A DNA stretch of 64,000 nt from Escallonia rubra (GCA_033065855.1 JAVXUO010001489.1:434001-498000), one strand, 5' to 3'; shown: positions 11,769-24,545, numbered from the stretch's first letter. A program made the numbers and translations. Notes: generated by a model not told the origin, from the sequence alone.

Positions 11769-14700
11769 AATTCAATATGCACCCCAAGTTTGCCTGTGCC
11801 CCCTCGAAGCTGCTTCAGCCTTTGTCGAAGGGCAGGGCATGCTGTCATGAACTGTACTATAAGCTTTTAAAGTTGTATATTAGTTTAGTCAAAAGTCAAA
11901 ATAACTATGACAATATGATAGTTATTAATCATAGGTTTTTGGCATAAATTGTGTAATGATTCCAATAAGGTTTTTTATAGACAAGTCTTGACATGATTAT
12001 CAAAGTGCAACCTTGCCATCTACCAAAATATATGTTTTATCATACAGAAAGTTTATCATAAACGGACTACTTTCCCTCTTAAGTTTCTCTTCTCAAAACG
12101 TAGAAGTTACATTATAAATGAACAAGGTAAAGTTGGAAGGAAGTGAAACATGATAAACAGCAAATAATAAGGACTCCAACTAACGCCCAGACAGAGCGTA
12201 GAAAACCACAAACTATAATAAGGTAGCCTCCAAAACAGTTTTTTTTTTCCTTCTTCTTCAATTTTAGAAATCAGTTTTCAAAATTGGGCTGTTTTTAAAA
12301 ACTCTATTTTAGAGTTTCCAGTTTTGATTTTTTCTTTTTTTTTTCCTCCCTTGAGATCCACATATCAACTTTTTTTGAAAACATTTTATGTCTCTTCTTC
12401 TCTTCAATCTTCATTACCAACACCTCGAGAATACCGAACCACCAACAATGCCAACCACCATACTAATTGACCGCCACCACCAATGATCACCACTCCCGAA
12501 TACCAAACTACAAACGCTGCCAACCACCACAATCACTAACTGTTGATTTGCCACGACCATTGATCAACACACCCGAACACCCACGAACACTGCCAACCAT
12601 GATAGCCACTGATAACCACAACCTCCACCACTAACCAATACTGCCTAACACCAAATTCTCTAACATGGGTCACCACGATGGCACCACCACTCCTCTAAAC
12701 CCAAATCACCATAATACCGACCACCATTGTCCGTAAAACAAACACCTCTAAAAGATTTCATCCATCGATTATCCTTAGTATATTCGATTTGCGAAAACAA
12801 ATTCTAAACCAATCAAATCATTCACCTAATCAAACTCCAATCAAACCAATAAAGCCCTAATTCGCAAGATAGTGTGTTATTGCCATGGCAGTAGTTAGAC
12901 GGTGGTAGATGAGATGTGTTGGTCGTGGTGGTTGGCTTCTAGTTATTAAACATATGAGCTTAAAAGAAAGTATTGGAAAATGAAAGAAAAAGGGAGAAAA
13001 AAAATAACAAAACAAAAGTAAAAAACCAAATATGCAAAACTGTATCAAACAACTCAACAGTTTTGTAAAAACTAGAAAACTCAAAAAAGATTTGGTTTTA
13101 GTTTTGATTTTTTTGAAAACAAAAACTGAAATGGGTTCCAAAACCAGCCTAAAATTTCAAACTGAAAGTAAAATGGGACAAAAGAATAACTAGTGTAAAT
13201 CATTAGAAAGAAAACTTAGAGACCCCAAAATAGCGAATCATTTCATCCATCATATGCCCCCATATTGAAATTTCACTTCCATTTACTTTAGGCTACAATT
13301 TCACATTTTGCCGCTAATGTTACGCTAATTCGCTATTAGCGAGAATATATTACCATTGAGCTATAAATAAAGTGCACTTACCAAAACCGCTTTCATTTTC
13401 GTACTTTCCAATCAAGAGAGTCCTTCGGATTAAGCTGGCCTCCGTTATGAAGTGCAAATACCAAAAACCACTTTCATTTTTGTACTTTCCAATCTCGAGA
13501 GTCCTTCGGGAAGGATGAATCGCTCCCTGAAAAGTAGTATGAGATCACCAACCCTGATCTCCCGAGCTGACAAGTAGTACACCACGCATGTATCTACACT
13601 ATCAGATGCTGACCACTATCAAACCAAGTTACACATGGGAAAAGCTAGCACTAACATACAGATCATTGCAATAAAAAAACACACAGCTCGTCTTCAACTG
13701 TGGGTAGAGACCGAACTCGTAGTCCACCATTCACGTTGTACAAAAAAGCATGCGTGTGCCGCCTGGGATGTCAGACCCCATGCAAGATCATGTTGTTGAG
13801 CCCCGCTTCGTGAAATATTTACAGCATGTGCATCTGAACTAACTTTACACAAGTAAAAAAAAATAGTGGCTACATACAGCGGAATATAACTATTCTCCAA
13901 GATCTGGGGGGAGATAACGTTAGGATGTAAACCTTGGCACGCATGGAAAAAGAGCCGGGACAAAGTGTCTACTTAACTGAATATTTTGACAAAATTAACC
14001 TTACTTCATACTTTAGAAGAAAATATATGTTTCGTTCCCTTTGTGAGCTACTATGTGTAATTATATGCCAAACGAAATGAATTCGTTCTGACTACGGTCA
14101 ATTCTTTTTTATAGATGATTAAATTGAAATATGATGACTATTACTTAAATAAATTACCAAGTATTAAGTCTACTCATTCTTTCATTCATGTTTTTGACCA
14201 GGTAAACTATTTCTTTAGAAATTACAGTTAACGAGAAAACAAAGATTTTGAAAAAGCTCATAGTTTCCTTTTGTACCAGCCGAGTCTTTTGCACTTGCTA
14301 GCATCTTAGCTGGCCATTTGATTATCAGTTCTTCTTGCGATCACCAATGATACATGAATTGTTTCAATATAGTAGTTTCAACATACTTAACGTACTGTTT
14401 TCTGCACCTTGAATAAGGTGGTTACCAAAACTTAATAGTTATACGAGATGATTAACTTATCGAATATCAATTATGAGCGCGTTGAAGGCACTTCAACACA
14501 TGATAGAAGCTTTTTAAAAACTTACCAGGTACCAATTTCCGATATATGTAAGATCGAAATTAGTCCATATGGAGCAACAAAAATTATTTCGGCTGCAACT
14601 GCAATGTTCAGACAAGCTCTCCATTGGAGCTTGAGCTTGATTTCTTACTACCAAAACGAATATGAACGCACAACACCGAGTTCTTTGCGACCCTAGAAAC

Positions 14701-15157
14701 GTAATAGCACAGGAAACCAATAATTTGTTCATCAAAGTTCAGTCAACCAGTCCAATTATGCATGTCAAGAACACTGTGTTTTCTCAGTTTTACCATTTTC
14801 TCGCCACTAGTACAGTTTGATTGCCCAAATAACCTCCAAGATATTCCTATCGGAATTTAGGTTTCTTGAATCAAGGAAGCTGCAAAACAGAAGGCTTGCA
14901 ATTCCACTCACCAACCCCTTCAGCTGAGATTTTTAGCAGGGTAAAAATGCAATCTTTAGCTGGCTTAGCAAGCTCTGAACAGAAGAAACCAAGTGCGGTA
15001 CATTAATTAAACCTTCCTAGAATCCAAAAATATGAAATTGATATTCGAAACTACAACATAAATGTATGGTAAACATGATTCAAGGTGAATATAGGCATGC
15101 TCCGGCTAGTGCAGCGACTAAGAGAAGAATATATAAGCATTACCTCCGCATGAAAGA
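11769..15157. other. Intergenic between permease and KH genes (convergent)
   Basis: Both neighbouring genes end towards this stretch. It holds their 3' UTRs, an AT-rich block at about 12220-13160 with 'ttttagttttgatttt'-like low-complexity ends and CCACCA-rich filling (possibly a decayed transposon without readable ends), and an 80-bp tandem duplication at 13371-13508. I see no coding gene. Confidence 0.6.
13371..13508. repeat. 80-bp tandem duplication, two diverged copies
   Basis: The block from agtgcacttaccaaaaccgc through gagagtccttcgg (13371-13427) returns at 13451-13508 with about 10% changes. The period is 80 bp. Confidence 0.8.
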
Positions 15158-18100
15158 TCAAGGAGCTCCCGTCTCGCTAATTACAAATGCTTGTATCAGA
15201 CTCTGCGCAGCATGGGTCTGCTCAGGCGTCCCAGATATTATGATCACAGTTTCTTTTGCTCCAGGTTGTGGGTCAGTAATGGTGATTTTTGCATCAGAAA
15301 TCTGAAAGAGTGAGAGCCATATCAAATTGCTAACCCTCTGAAACACTTGGGATTTACCAAGTAAGAAGTATCATGACTGTTGATTGCGCGGAACACCACA
15401 ATCCCACCAAGAGGGGAAGAGCAGGTGAGGGAGGGAGAAAAGAAACACTTGGGCCAAAAATTCTTCTACATCATATATAGACATATTTATTTATTGGGAT
15501 AATTACAGCAAAGTCCCGAGGTTAGGGTGAAATTACAGGTGTGTCCATTAGTTTGGACAAATTCCACTTATGTCCGTTGACCAAACCGAATCTTAAAAAA
15601 ACCTAATGGTTTTAAGAAAATGACTTTATTGCCCTTGAGTTAGAAGGTTATTTTCTTTCAAATGCCATTACCTCATCTCCTCTTCTTTCTTTTCCTTTTT
15701 CTCTTCATTCGTTCTCCCCTCTCCATTGGCCCTTGCCAGCCACTAGAGCAAATAAGAGAACCTACAGCGAATGAACTTAAAGAACCACAAATTTTGACCG
15801 GATAGTAAACCTTTGTGTCTGGCTATGTCTATTGATGTGCATAAAGAACCCACACTACAAGTGGGGTCAGAAGAAGGGCCTGCCGGCGTGGTAGGGTGTG
15901 GGAAGGCACTGTCGGCGGTGGGTGTGCGACTTGAAGACCGACCCTACTCCCTTACGCCCCGGGCTCTGATGACCCGACCCATTTCTTTTCTCTCCCCTCT
16001 CTCTCTCTCGCTTCAGGGTTTGGGACGACCGGTGGAAATGAGATGGTGAGGAAGTGAAATACGGTTTGAGAGAGAGAGAGAGAGGGTTGCCGAGGGCGTG
16101 GGTGTGGGAAGGGACAACCGGCGGCGTGGGTGTGGGAGGGGACTGCCAGCGAGGTGGGGTATGGGATGGGCCTGCCGGCCTGCCGGCGTGGTGGAGTGGG
16201 GAGAGGCTACCGGCGGCGTGGGCAAGGGAGGGGGCTGCCGGCGGCGCAGGGCGAGGAGGGGGCTGCTGGCGGTGATTTAAGATGTGGAGAAATATTATTT
16301 TCTCTTAGGGTTTCTAAAGACATTTGCAGAGAGAAACCCAGCTTTTTTTGAAAATTAGGTATTTAACCCTAATTAAATAATTAAGGTTTGAGATTTTTGC
16401 AAAGTAATATATCATGTATATACCCCCTCCGTCCCACACAATTTCATCAACTCTTTTTTTTTGCACGCTAATTAAGGATTTAAGTGATATATTGTGTGTT
16501 TTATGTTCTATCCTTTAGAGAGAAGAGGGAAAGAAAGTAGGTTAGAAGAGAGAAAATGAGTTAGTAGAGTGTTAAATGTGGAGATACAAATGAATAAAAA
16601 AGTGTAAGAAAGTGGAACAGGGAGAAAAAAATTAGTTAATGGAGATTTAAATGTGGAGAGAGAAATAGAATAAAAAAAGTGTAAAAAGGGTAAATATGTA
16701 AAACTACCTACAGAATCTTTCTAAATTTGGAAATGAGCAATTTTTGTGAGATGGCCCAGAAAGAAAAATTGATCAAATTATGTTGGACAGAAGGAGTACA
16801 ATATAAGGGTAGTATTGACATTTAGAAAATACGCATGGATGACATCAGCCAAAAAGTACATTCTTTTAACAGACCGAGACGAATGGATACGGCAGATACA
16901 TTTTCAAGTTTGGTCACGGTATGTTACATTTTGAAACTTAGTGTCCTTGACTGTAATTTCACCCTAACCTCAGGGACTTTGCTGTAATTATCCCTTATTT
17001 ATTCCGGGGAAAGCACATATTAGTAAGGCCTAAAGCCAGACAATTACTTGTGGGCATTCCCATAAATAACGATTTGTTTTCGTACATTTTCAACTTTCAA
17101 GAAGATTCATGCGAGTGCAAGCAAGCCAAAACTCACCTACGAACATTTAACAAGAACAAAACCTCGATGTAACGCGTAGAACATGGTGGCAGGTAAGTTG
17201 GGATATAAAACTATGTTACAATCCCTATTCCCTAGCTGATCCCCAATAAATTTGGCCTAAAAAACAATGCACCATGAACAGATACGAGATTTCTCAAGCA
17301 CACAGATCCTCAGAAGAGTTTAATCCCAGATGGCATCAAGCTCACAGACCCTTAAAAGGGACAGAACAGTCACTCAAAGTCTCAGACCACGTATAATGAG
17401 GCATATAGAAGTTTCATAGGTAGATTGTGTTCTGCTGCAATATCGTACATTGGAGCTCTTTCTTTGCAAAAAGATCATAAACATACCTCACGGATTTGTC
17501 TCAGACATCCACCATCCTCTCCATAAATAGCAGGAACAACAGAACGAGGAATAACGACTTCCACAGTGGTGTTTGTGATAATAGCTGGGTGGCTTCCACT
17601 GCAGAGATATGAAAAAAATGTATGAATAAGGTCAGGCAAGTGACTTGACACTAAGAAGATTTTTATTTGAGGAACTCCCCCATATGATACAACTTCAGGT
17701 GCATTTTTATGTGAATATGTACACATCAAAAAGATAATCTGCAACTTACTAACCCTCCAAATCCACCAATTCGTCGTTGAGGGACTCCTGCATAATCTGG
17801 AAAGCCTATAGGGCCACCACCTTCATTTAGTCCCTGCAAGCCAATTCAAGAAGGATAAAAATATCAGCAATATGTATAGCACAATCTATTTTTAACATCT
17901 GCCAGAACTGCACAAAGTGTTCCCCCACCAAGAAAAGTCTTCGTTATTCTTCCAAACTATCATTCATTGCAAACATTGACCCAAACAGCAACCGTGCAAA
18001 GCACCTTATACCCACCACACAGAACACCCAAGATGTGCAGAAATGATGAGTACGGAAGAGCATTTGATATGAAAATTGGCTCCATGAACAATGAAACAAT

Positions 18101-20803
18101 ACCTGCGGGCCCCATGGTGACGAAGATGGCATTCTTTCAGAAATATGAGGAGGGAAGCCTGGTCTGTGGATATTGTGCAGGAAAGGAGGGCGATCATCGT
18201 GTGGATGAAAACCACCATGTGGAGGATGGGCATCAAACTTGTGAAATGACGGGCCTAGACTGGAATACATTCCAGGGGGCGAAAGTTCCCTCCTTCCCAT
18301 ATATGGAGGAAATGGAGGTAGTTGATCTGGAAACGCGGGATTTGAGTTGATGGAAGGAAATGCGTCACGGAAAAAATGGTTGCGCAGCCTAGCAGTTATC
18401 TGCAAAAGAGCATCTTGAACTGTTTCAAGTTCTCCATTTATCTGTCAACAAAGAATTATTGTAAGTAGCACACAAAGCAACACAAGGGTATGGAAACCGC
18501 TAGGTAAGAATACCGATATGCAAAATAGCACATCAATTATATTGCTTAATAGATTTATCATAGTCCAACCAACAACATCGGCATGCAAAAGCACAGTAAA
18601 GCAACCAACCTGAATCACTTCTTCCATTTCTGAGACGCACTTCGGAAATTGATCTTTCCCTAGAATGCGAATATAAGCCCCTGTTGACTTCCTCATTTCG
18701 GCTATAATAGAACCACCCTTGCCAAGGAGACATCCAATTTGACTGGAGGAGACAACAACTTTTGCTATCACAGTCTTCTCCTTGCTCTCGGGTGTAGCCC
18801 TTACTATCCTTGACTGTACACGAAGAACTGCATCCTGTGCAGCAGATATCCTATCATCTGGGTGCTGCACTAATTGACTTAAATATCAGAATTCATTTCT
18901 TGAAATATAGGAACACCACATATACGGAACAAGAGAATGCAGAATGGAAAAGCTTAACACAACAATGGAAGGATGAAGTGCCAAATCATACCGCTGGACC
19001 AGATATAACAATTATGCGATCCTCTGAGCCAGGTACGGGATCGAGAACTTTAATCTCACATCCACTCTCATGCTGTAGCGCCTTCACTATAGTTCCTCCC
19101 TTTCCAATTACACCCCCTACCTTCTCATCAGGGCATAATAACCGAAAGATCAGAATATCCTGAGAAAGATTCATACGTCCAGGAATACCACTTTCATTAC
19201 GAGGCCCAGCAGCATAAGGTGCACCTTGGAAATGATAGTTTGGTGGCGGGAATGCCTCTAGCCTGGAGGAAGGATGGCCCAAGGATTGAGATGATGGCCC
19301 ACTAGGATTGTCAGAGAGAGAATCATTGTCCCGAGAAGGATTCTCTAAAATCTGTTGAGAAACAGATTGAAGAGCTTTCCTAACTGCATCCACGCCCCCA
19401 GACATCTGCAACAATGTTCGGGAAGACAATAGGCGATATAAGCCCTATGCAAGAGCGAATAAGGAGAAATATAAAACTCTAGAACAGTACTGGAGCCAGG
19501 AGGCAACACAAGGTTGTTCTATTGTGATCTGGAGGTCACGAGTTTTTGAATCGCGGGAATTATTGTAAGGCTGTGTGCATCAGCCCTCTTCAGACCACGC
19601 AATGATGGGAGCCTTTGCACAAGGGGCACCCAGCTCTAACGATATCAGGATAGTCGTTTATCTGAACTCCACTGTACATAACTAGGTAACTTCAATTACG
19701 TAACACCAAGTCAAAGCCTTGATGGACACTCAAACCAATGGACCTGGCACAATCACCTAGAAAAATTATCCTAATAGTGGATATAAGTACAAGGCCCGAG
19801 AACAGCATAAGTAATATACCACTATCATAAAGCATCAGTTTTACATAGGATTTTTTAGTTCATAATTTCCTGCACATAACTTTTTTCCTTTTTTAAGAAA
19901 GAAATCTTATTCTTCCAAATAGAGGATCAAAAAAATCATTCTTGCTTAAATCTCATTTCAACAACCTCCTAAGCAGGATGTGTAATTTAAAAGTGAAACC
20001 AGAACTGGACCGTGAGAATACGGTATAATTTCCTTTTTTTGGGGGGGTAACTGAACAAAGTATACCTTCATCATTGATAAATGACACAATGGAAGTACCT
20101 GAACCAATTCATCAGAAGACGATGCACAAGCAGGTAATTTGTCTCTAGGAAGAATTCGAATCTGTGCCCCACTTTCAGAAGCCATTTGTTTAATTACACT
20201 GCCACCTTTTCCCAAAAGGCTGCCCACTTGACTAGAAAGCACAAGCAACCTTACGACAGTTGTGGAAGGCTTGTCACCCTCTTCATCCCCTCCATCCATC
20301 TCTGATTCTCCCTCAACCATTCTTTCAAACACAAGTAATAGAGCTTTTTGAACGGAAGAACTTCCCTTTTCAGCTTGTGAATCTTCCAGAGGAACAGATT
20401 GCTTATCTTCATCATCCTCACCCTTTTCAGTTGCATCGTCAACCTCTACAGTGGCATTAGTTTCTTCATCATCGTCTTTGCTTTGCTCACTGCCAACTCC
20501 ATTCTCTCTATCTGATCCTACAATGATAATTACTCTCTCATCACATCCCGGGACAGTTTCCTCAACCCTGACCTTGGCACCAGTTTCCTGACGTATTTGT
20601 GATATTATTGTGCCACCTTTTCCGATAACACTGCCAGTTTTGGAAGCAGCACAGAGCAAGCGAAAAACTGTGGTTCCAGGTGGGATATCCAATGATGTAT
20701 TTTGTGACGAATAAGCTGACAGCTTCTGCCACTTCCCTTTTCCATTCGGCTCTGTAAGGCCCCGATCATATGGTCTCTTTGAAGGTGTCAACTGAATTGA
20801 CAT
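15158..20803 (-). CDS. KH domain RNA-binding protein with five KH domains
   Basis: RNA-binding protein of the plant poly(C)-binding/HEN4-like KH class, closest in layout to the Arabidopsis At4g18375 type. Exons in transcript order: 20803-20099, 19405-18992, 18864-18610, 18441-18103, 17833-17754, 17598-17487, 15301-15158. They give 682 residues in an unbroken frame, and every junction has GT-AG. KH1 is near residues 45-95, KH2 182-240, KH3 318-373 and KH4 405-460. Each carries the RNA-binding loop (GKGG at about 61, 198, 336, 421). KH5 (about 598-680) has GEDG in that position and is split between exons 6 and 7. An acidic linker (about 108-145) separates KH1 and KH2; a proline/histidine/glycine-rich linker (about 480-580) precedes KH5. 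Likely roles are splicing, 3'-end choice or mRNA fate in the nucleus, by analogy with HEN4, FLK and RCF3. The start follows a plausible acceptor, so a 5' UTR intron is likely. Several introns host transposons. Confidence 0.94.
15496..16994. mobile_element. Mutator-like non-autonomous element in the last KH intron
   Basis: The left end reads gggataattacagcaaagtc. The right end in reverse complement reads the same for its first 20 bases, and similarity continues for about 45 bp (through 'gaggttagggtgaaattacag'-like sequence). It is flanked by a perfect 9-bp direct repeat, ttatttatt (15487-15495 and 16995-17003). It is 1,499 bp long with no transposase. The interior includes a GC-rich block (about 15840-16270) built from degenerate 'ggcgtgggtgtgggaggggctgccggcg'-type repeats, and a nested Stowaway MITE (16423-16796). 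It lies inside intron 6 of the KH gene, between the exons that code the two halves of KH5. Confidence 0.92.
16423..16796. mobile_element. Stowaway-like MITE nested in the Mutator-like element
   Basis: The left end ccccctccgtcccacacaat and the right end (reverse complement ctccttctgtccaacataat) are imperfect inverted repeats of about 28 bp of the CTCCCTCCGTCCC type known from plant Tc1/mariner MITEs. TA dinucleotides flank both ends (16421-16422, 16797-16798). It is 374 bp, AT-rich and non-coding. Confidence 0.85.
19495..19645 (+). mobile_element. Au-like SINE in intron 1 of the KH gene
   Basis: The order of elements (a gatctggaggtcacgagttt B-box-like region, then gaatcgcggga, then taaggctgtgtgcatcagcc, cagaccacgcaatgatggga, gcctttgcacaaggggc) matches the Au SINE family widespread in flowering plants. 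The copy is in reverse orientation to the KH gene and has several substitutions, so it is not recent. Confidence 0.75.
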
Positions 20804-20826
20804 GTTCCCAGAAATAATGAAACCCT
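20804..20826 (-). other. Likely 5' UTR exon end just before the KH start codon
   Basis: On the minus strand a pyrimidine-poor but usable acceptor (gttcatacag) ends about 23 bases before the ATG. With the candidate leader exon at 24418-24545 it suggests a 5' UTR intron of about 3.6 kb. This is inference from splice motifs. Confidence 0.4.
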
Positions 20827-21059
20827 GTATGAACTGGTATTCTCAAAAACAATGCCACATTTTAACAAATCATGAAAATAAATCTAAAGGTAATGACAGC
20901 GAAAGAAATATAACTACAAGTAATAATCAACCATGCCAAAAACAGGGAGCTTGTCATGTGCACAAAAGATTGTCATGTCACATACACAAAAGATAATCAT
21001 GTCATGTATGCAAAAAGTTATCGATTGCCTATCTGCAAACAATGAAAAGCTCTCTATAA

Positions 21060-22690
21060 GTCAAAAGGAAATCCACCAAGCTAAGACCTAACTCCTAAGT
21101 GACCATTTAGTAGAGCAAGAGCAAGCGACAGAGCAGGAGCAACCTCACAAAAGTTAAAAGTTAGAAGCACTTATCGTTGAGACCACCGTGAGAGTATCTA
21201 CACATGAATATCTATACAAATCATAATGGCATTTGGGGGCTGATGAACAGGCCCAATCAAGTCAAATGGATCATTATTTATAAGGAATTGTTTGCTCAAT
21301 CTAGAACTCAAATTTTCAAGAAGACGAGCCAAGCTTGTGTTACACAATGTTGTGAGCACAATTAGTTCACAGCCCTATGAAATGTATGACCATCACTCCT
21401 CCTCACTCCAGATTTTTGTGCATAAACAGTGCCCACCCTTTCTCATATATAACAACTAACCTTAACTACAGACCTCACTACAGGTTCTAAATTCACAATT
21501 GCCGCATCATAAGACAGAGTGATACGTTTACATAAATAGATATATAGACATAGAGAAAGAGGGACAGAATATTTATATTCTCATATTTTAAGCTCAAACA
21601 ACCAGTTAAGGCAGTGAGGTGCCATTCCTCTTACTTTCTCTGATATCACGTTGACAAACTTACTTGCTTTCTTCGGCCTAAGTCTGAACACACAATTGCG
21701 CCACAGCGAATTATAAACTCTGTTTCTTAGTAGTATGCTTATTTAGCATTTTTACAGCAGATACATGAAAACTAGTACTTTGTGTATCTTAAAGGAGAAA
21801 GTCAAACTTCTATGATAAAAAAAATGAAACTTTTTTCTTGATGAGTAAATGTATTATAAACACTAAATCCGCTCGAGTAGAGTGAAACCATGTACAAGGA
21901 ACTAAAAAGAAATGCCACAAAAGCTCCTCTAGAAACAAAGAAACTGGGGCCTCAAAACATAACGACGAGTTAGCTCCCACTGGAAAATCTTCAAGGAACT
22001 CCAAAAAAGACTAAAAAATGCGGGAAAATTTGTGTTAATCTAAAAGCAACGCAGACTTTAAAAGGATTGGTTAAGACAGAATGCTGTTAACTCCTCGTTC
22101 TCGAGACACCGCCTATTGCGCTCTCCCAAATAACCAAATCAATCAAATAGGAGCCAAAAACCCCACCATCATCTCGCTTCATGAGGGACAGCTGTAGAAC
22201 CCCCCAACCCCACCACAAAAGCAATCAACAACACAAACAGTCTTAGGCATCACCCAGTTGATCCAAAACAGAGCAAAGAGCAGACACTAGGCAGAGAAAA
22301 TGTCCTTTGACATGACATGGCAGGGCTCTCATAATCAGAGATAATTGAAACCTCGTAGCCATCGTTAAGAGGATCAAACTATACTACTATGGAAAATGAG
22401 ACACCGTGCCTCCTTAGTGTACGGTTTAGGTTATTAGGCTTCAAAAACCCCTAGCACCAAGAAGTACTCTAGAACCTCCCTTACCAGGAGGAGTAAAAGT
22501 ACTCTGACACCTGTAGACCACGTCTACAGACCAAACAAAATTATAATAACTTGAAGAACAATGGTGACAATTTTTGTTCAATCGATATCCTAAGCTTGTC
22601 GAAATAAGACTCATTCCGTCTCACCCATTGAGACTGCAAAATCCTATAACAGATTTCGGCACATTTAAATACTGAATCGGACGCAAATAG
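21060..22690. other. Probable 5' UTR intron sequence of the KH gene, no gene seen
   Basis: AT-rich sequence without coding features. Short direct repeats built on 'cacaaaagattgtcatgtca' occur at 20955-21020, just before this stretch. Nothing else is recognisable. Confidence 0.5.
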
Positions 22691-22691
22691 C

Positions 22692-24080
22692 CTAAGTAGC
22701 ACGGACACCGCGTCCGGCGTCCCACACCGACACCGACTGGGACACCGGACACCACAATTTCCAAAAAACTAGATTTTGGACACCGAAGGACACCGCTGAA
22801 TTTTTTTTATATATTGTATATATATATAGTCATTAAATATCAAATACATTCTACATCTAAAATAGTAAACAATAATCAATAACCACAAAACAAGCAACTC
22901 AAATAAAAGTCATACGTAAAAACATGGTACATAACATAAAAAGTACTTCACTACTCAACTCTTACTAAGTCATGCAAACAGGTAACAGAAACAGGGAATG
23001 CGCCCTCTTCTTCACCGCACAAACAGAAACAGAAACAGGGAACTCTTGCAAAGTCATAAGAAATTACTTCACTGCTTAAATCTTACAGAGTCACACAACT
23101 ATTATCTCTTCCCTTCGACCAAGGGCTCAATTTACATCCCTTCGACCAAGGGCTCAAATGTACCGAAACGAGAGAGAGATGAGAGAGAAAGAAGGAGACC
23201 TCAGTAAAGAAAGAAAAAAATAGATGAGAGATAAAGACAAAGAAACCTGTTGCTGGAATCCGGCGACGGCGGCGAGATTCTCCGGCGACCAGTTTGGATG
23301 GGTCGTCCGCTTCGTTCTCTTCTCTTGACGCCGCAGGAAGAAGACTCAGAAGACAACGGTCATGGGTCGATCTAATTAGGGCTTCCTTAAAGTTTATTTC
23401 TAAAAGAGCTCCAAAATTGACAATTATTACGCTCAAAAATAAGTTTGAAATTTTGTATTTTGACCTCGTATGTTTCGATACTTCTTCATGAAGTGTCATA
23501 AGAGAAAGACACTTACGAAGCAATGAATGGACAAAATTTTCACAATATTCACTAAAATTCTCTACACATGTTTCTTCTGCATAAGAGATAATTCTAAAGA
23601 TTTAGATGGAAACTCTAGAAAGCTAAGAAAACTTATAAATATCTAGTTACTATTGTATATATTTTTAGAGACGGAATGTAGACCGTAAAATCAAATGTAT
23701 CCCCACCGTCTATTGAGGAGGTGGAATAGTATAAATAGTTAAGGTCTCGCTTGGCCAAGGCATAGACTGATCCAAGCATTGTATCTTTTTCCAACCAATA
23801 TAGTTAATATCATTCTCTCAAACTCTTATTTTCTTTTGTTCATTTGCTCTTAACATTGCCCAGCTCAAGGGATTGACTGACTTAGCATGCAAGCGGCAAT
23901 TTGATTTAGTTAAGTGTCGCACGGTTGACTTAGGAACATCTTTAGTGCCGAAACATGTTGTATTTCGAATTAAAAAAATAAAAAAATTCGGACACCGCTG
24001 AGAGGTGTCGGTGAGGTGTTAGGGTATCGGCAGGTATCAGACATCATACCTCACCCCATATGAGTGTTGCTGCTTCCTAC
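22692..24080. mobile_element. Inverted-repeat element (Mutator-like or hAT-like) upstream of the KH gene
   Basis: The direct repeat caaatagc occurs at 22684-22691 and again at 24081-24088. Just inside lie ctaagtagcacgg on the left and, in reverse complement, gtaggaagcagcaacac on the right. Both ends continue into clusters of 'gacaccg' motifs (22701-22795 and 23988-24050). The repeats are imperfect, so the superfamily is uncertain. The inside holds a short GC-richer minus-strand open stretch (about 23230-23390) with a codon-like look (ASREENEADDPSKLVAGES), possibly captured exon sequence, and an AT-rich part. Confidence 0.55.
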
Positions 24081-24417
24081 CAAATAGCAATAGTAGATTA
24101 AAGGATACAGTCTGCCAAGTCAAGCTAGAGCAAAACGAACGAGTAAAGTCGATGTTTATACGCAAGAAGTCAAATCGGAAAAAAAATCCACCAAAATCAA
24201 TGGAGTTAGAAGGTAAAAATGCACTGCACAGTCACAGCCAAAGCAATGCAAACAAAAATTCATGCCAGAGTTTCAATTATGGGCATAAACTGAGTTTTAG
24301 ATTAGCAATGAAGCATAGCGAAAAACAACAAAGTTTTTAATAAACATATATGGATGTAGATATATTTAGAGAGAGAGTTTATTTGACATGTAATTTTACG
24401 AATGACAGGTGACTTAC

Positions 24418-24545
24418 AGTATCACTTGTCAATGAATTTGAATGTTCCCCTTTCGATTTCAGTAGAGCTCTTGGGAATTTTGGTAAATTTCACTTTGTCG
24501 CACGAACGAGAGGGAAGTGCAAAGTGCAACCCTCAAATATTAGGG
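24418..24545 (-). other. Candidate first (non-coding) exon of the KH gene
   Basis: On the minus strand the stretch starts near 'aaaccctaatatttgagggt', a sequence typical of plant transcript starts, and ends at act|gtaagt (donor at 24417-24416), a consensus donor. It contains no ATG-initiated frame of note. It would join to the acceptor 23 bases before the KH ATG. There is no direct proof. Confidence 0.4.

Noticed and set aside
12220-13160. Possible large transposon with 'aaaaccag/ctggtttt' ends
   Set aside because: The candidate ends do not pair well and no flanking duplication was found.
16013-16351. Several overlapping G- and P-rich frames
   Set aside because: They lie inside the GC-rich repeat block of the Mutator-like element, and no frame is favoured.
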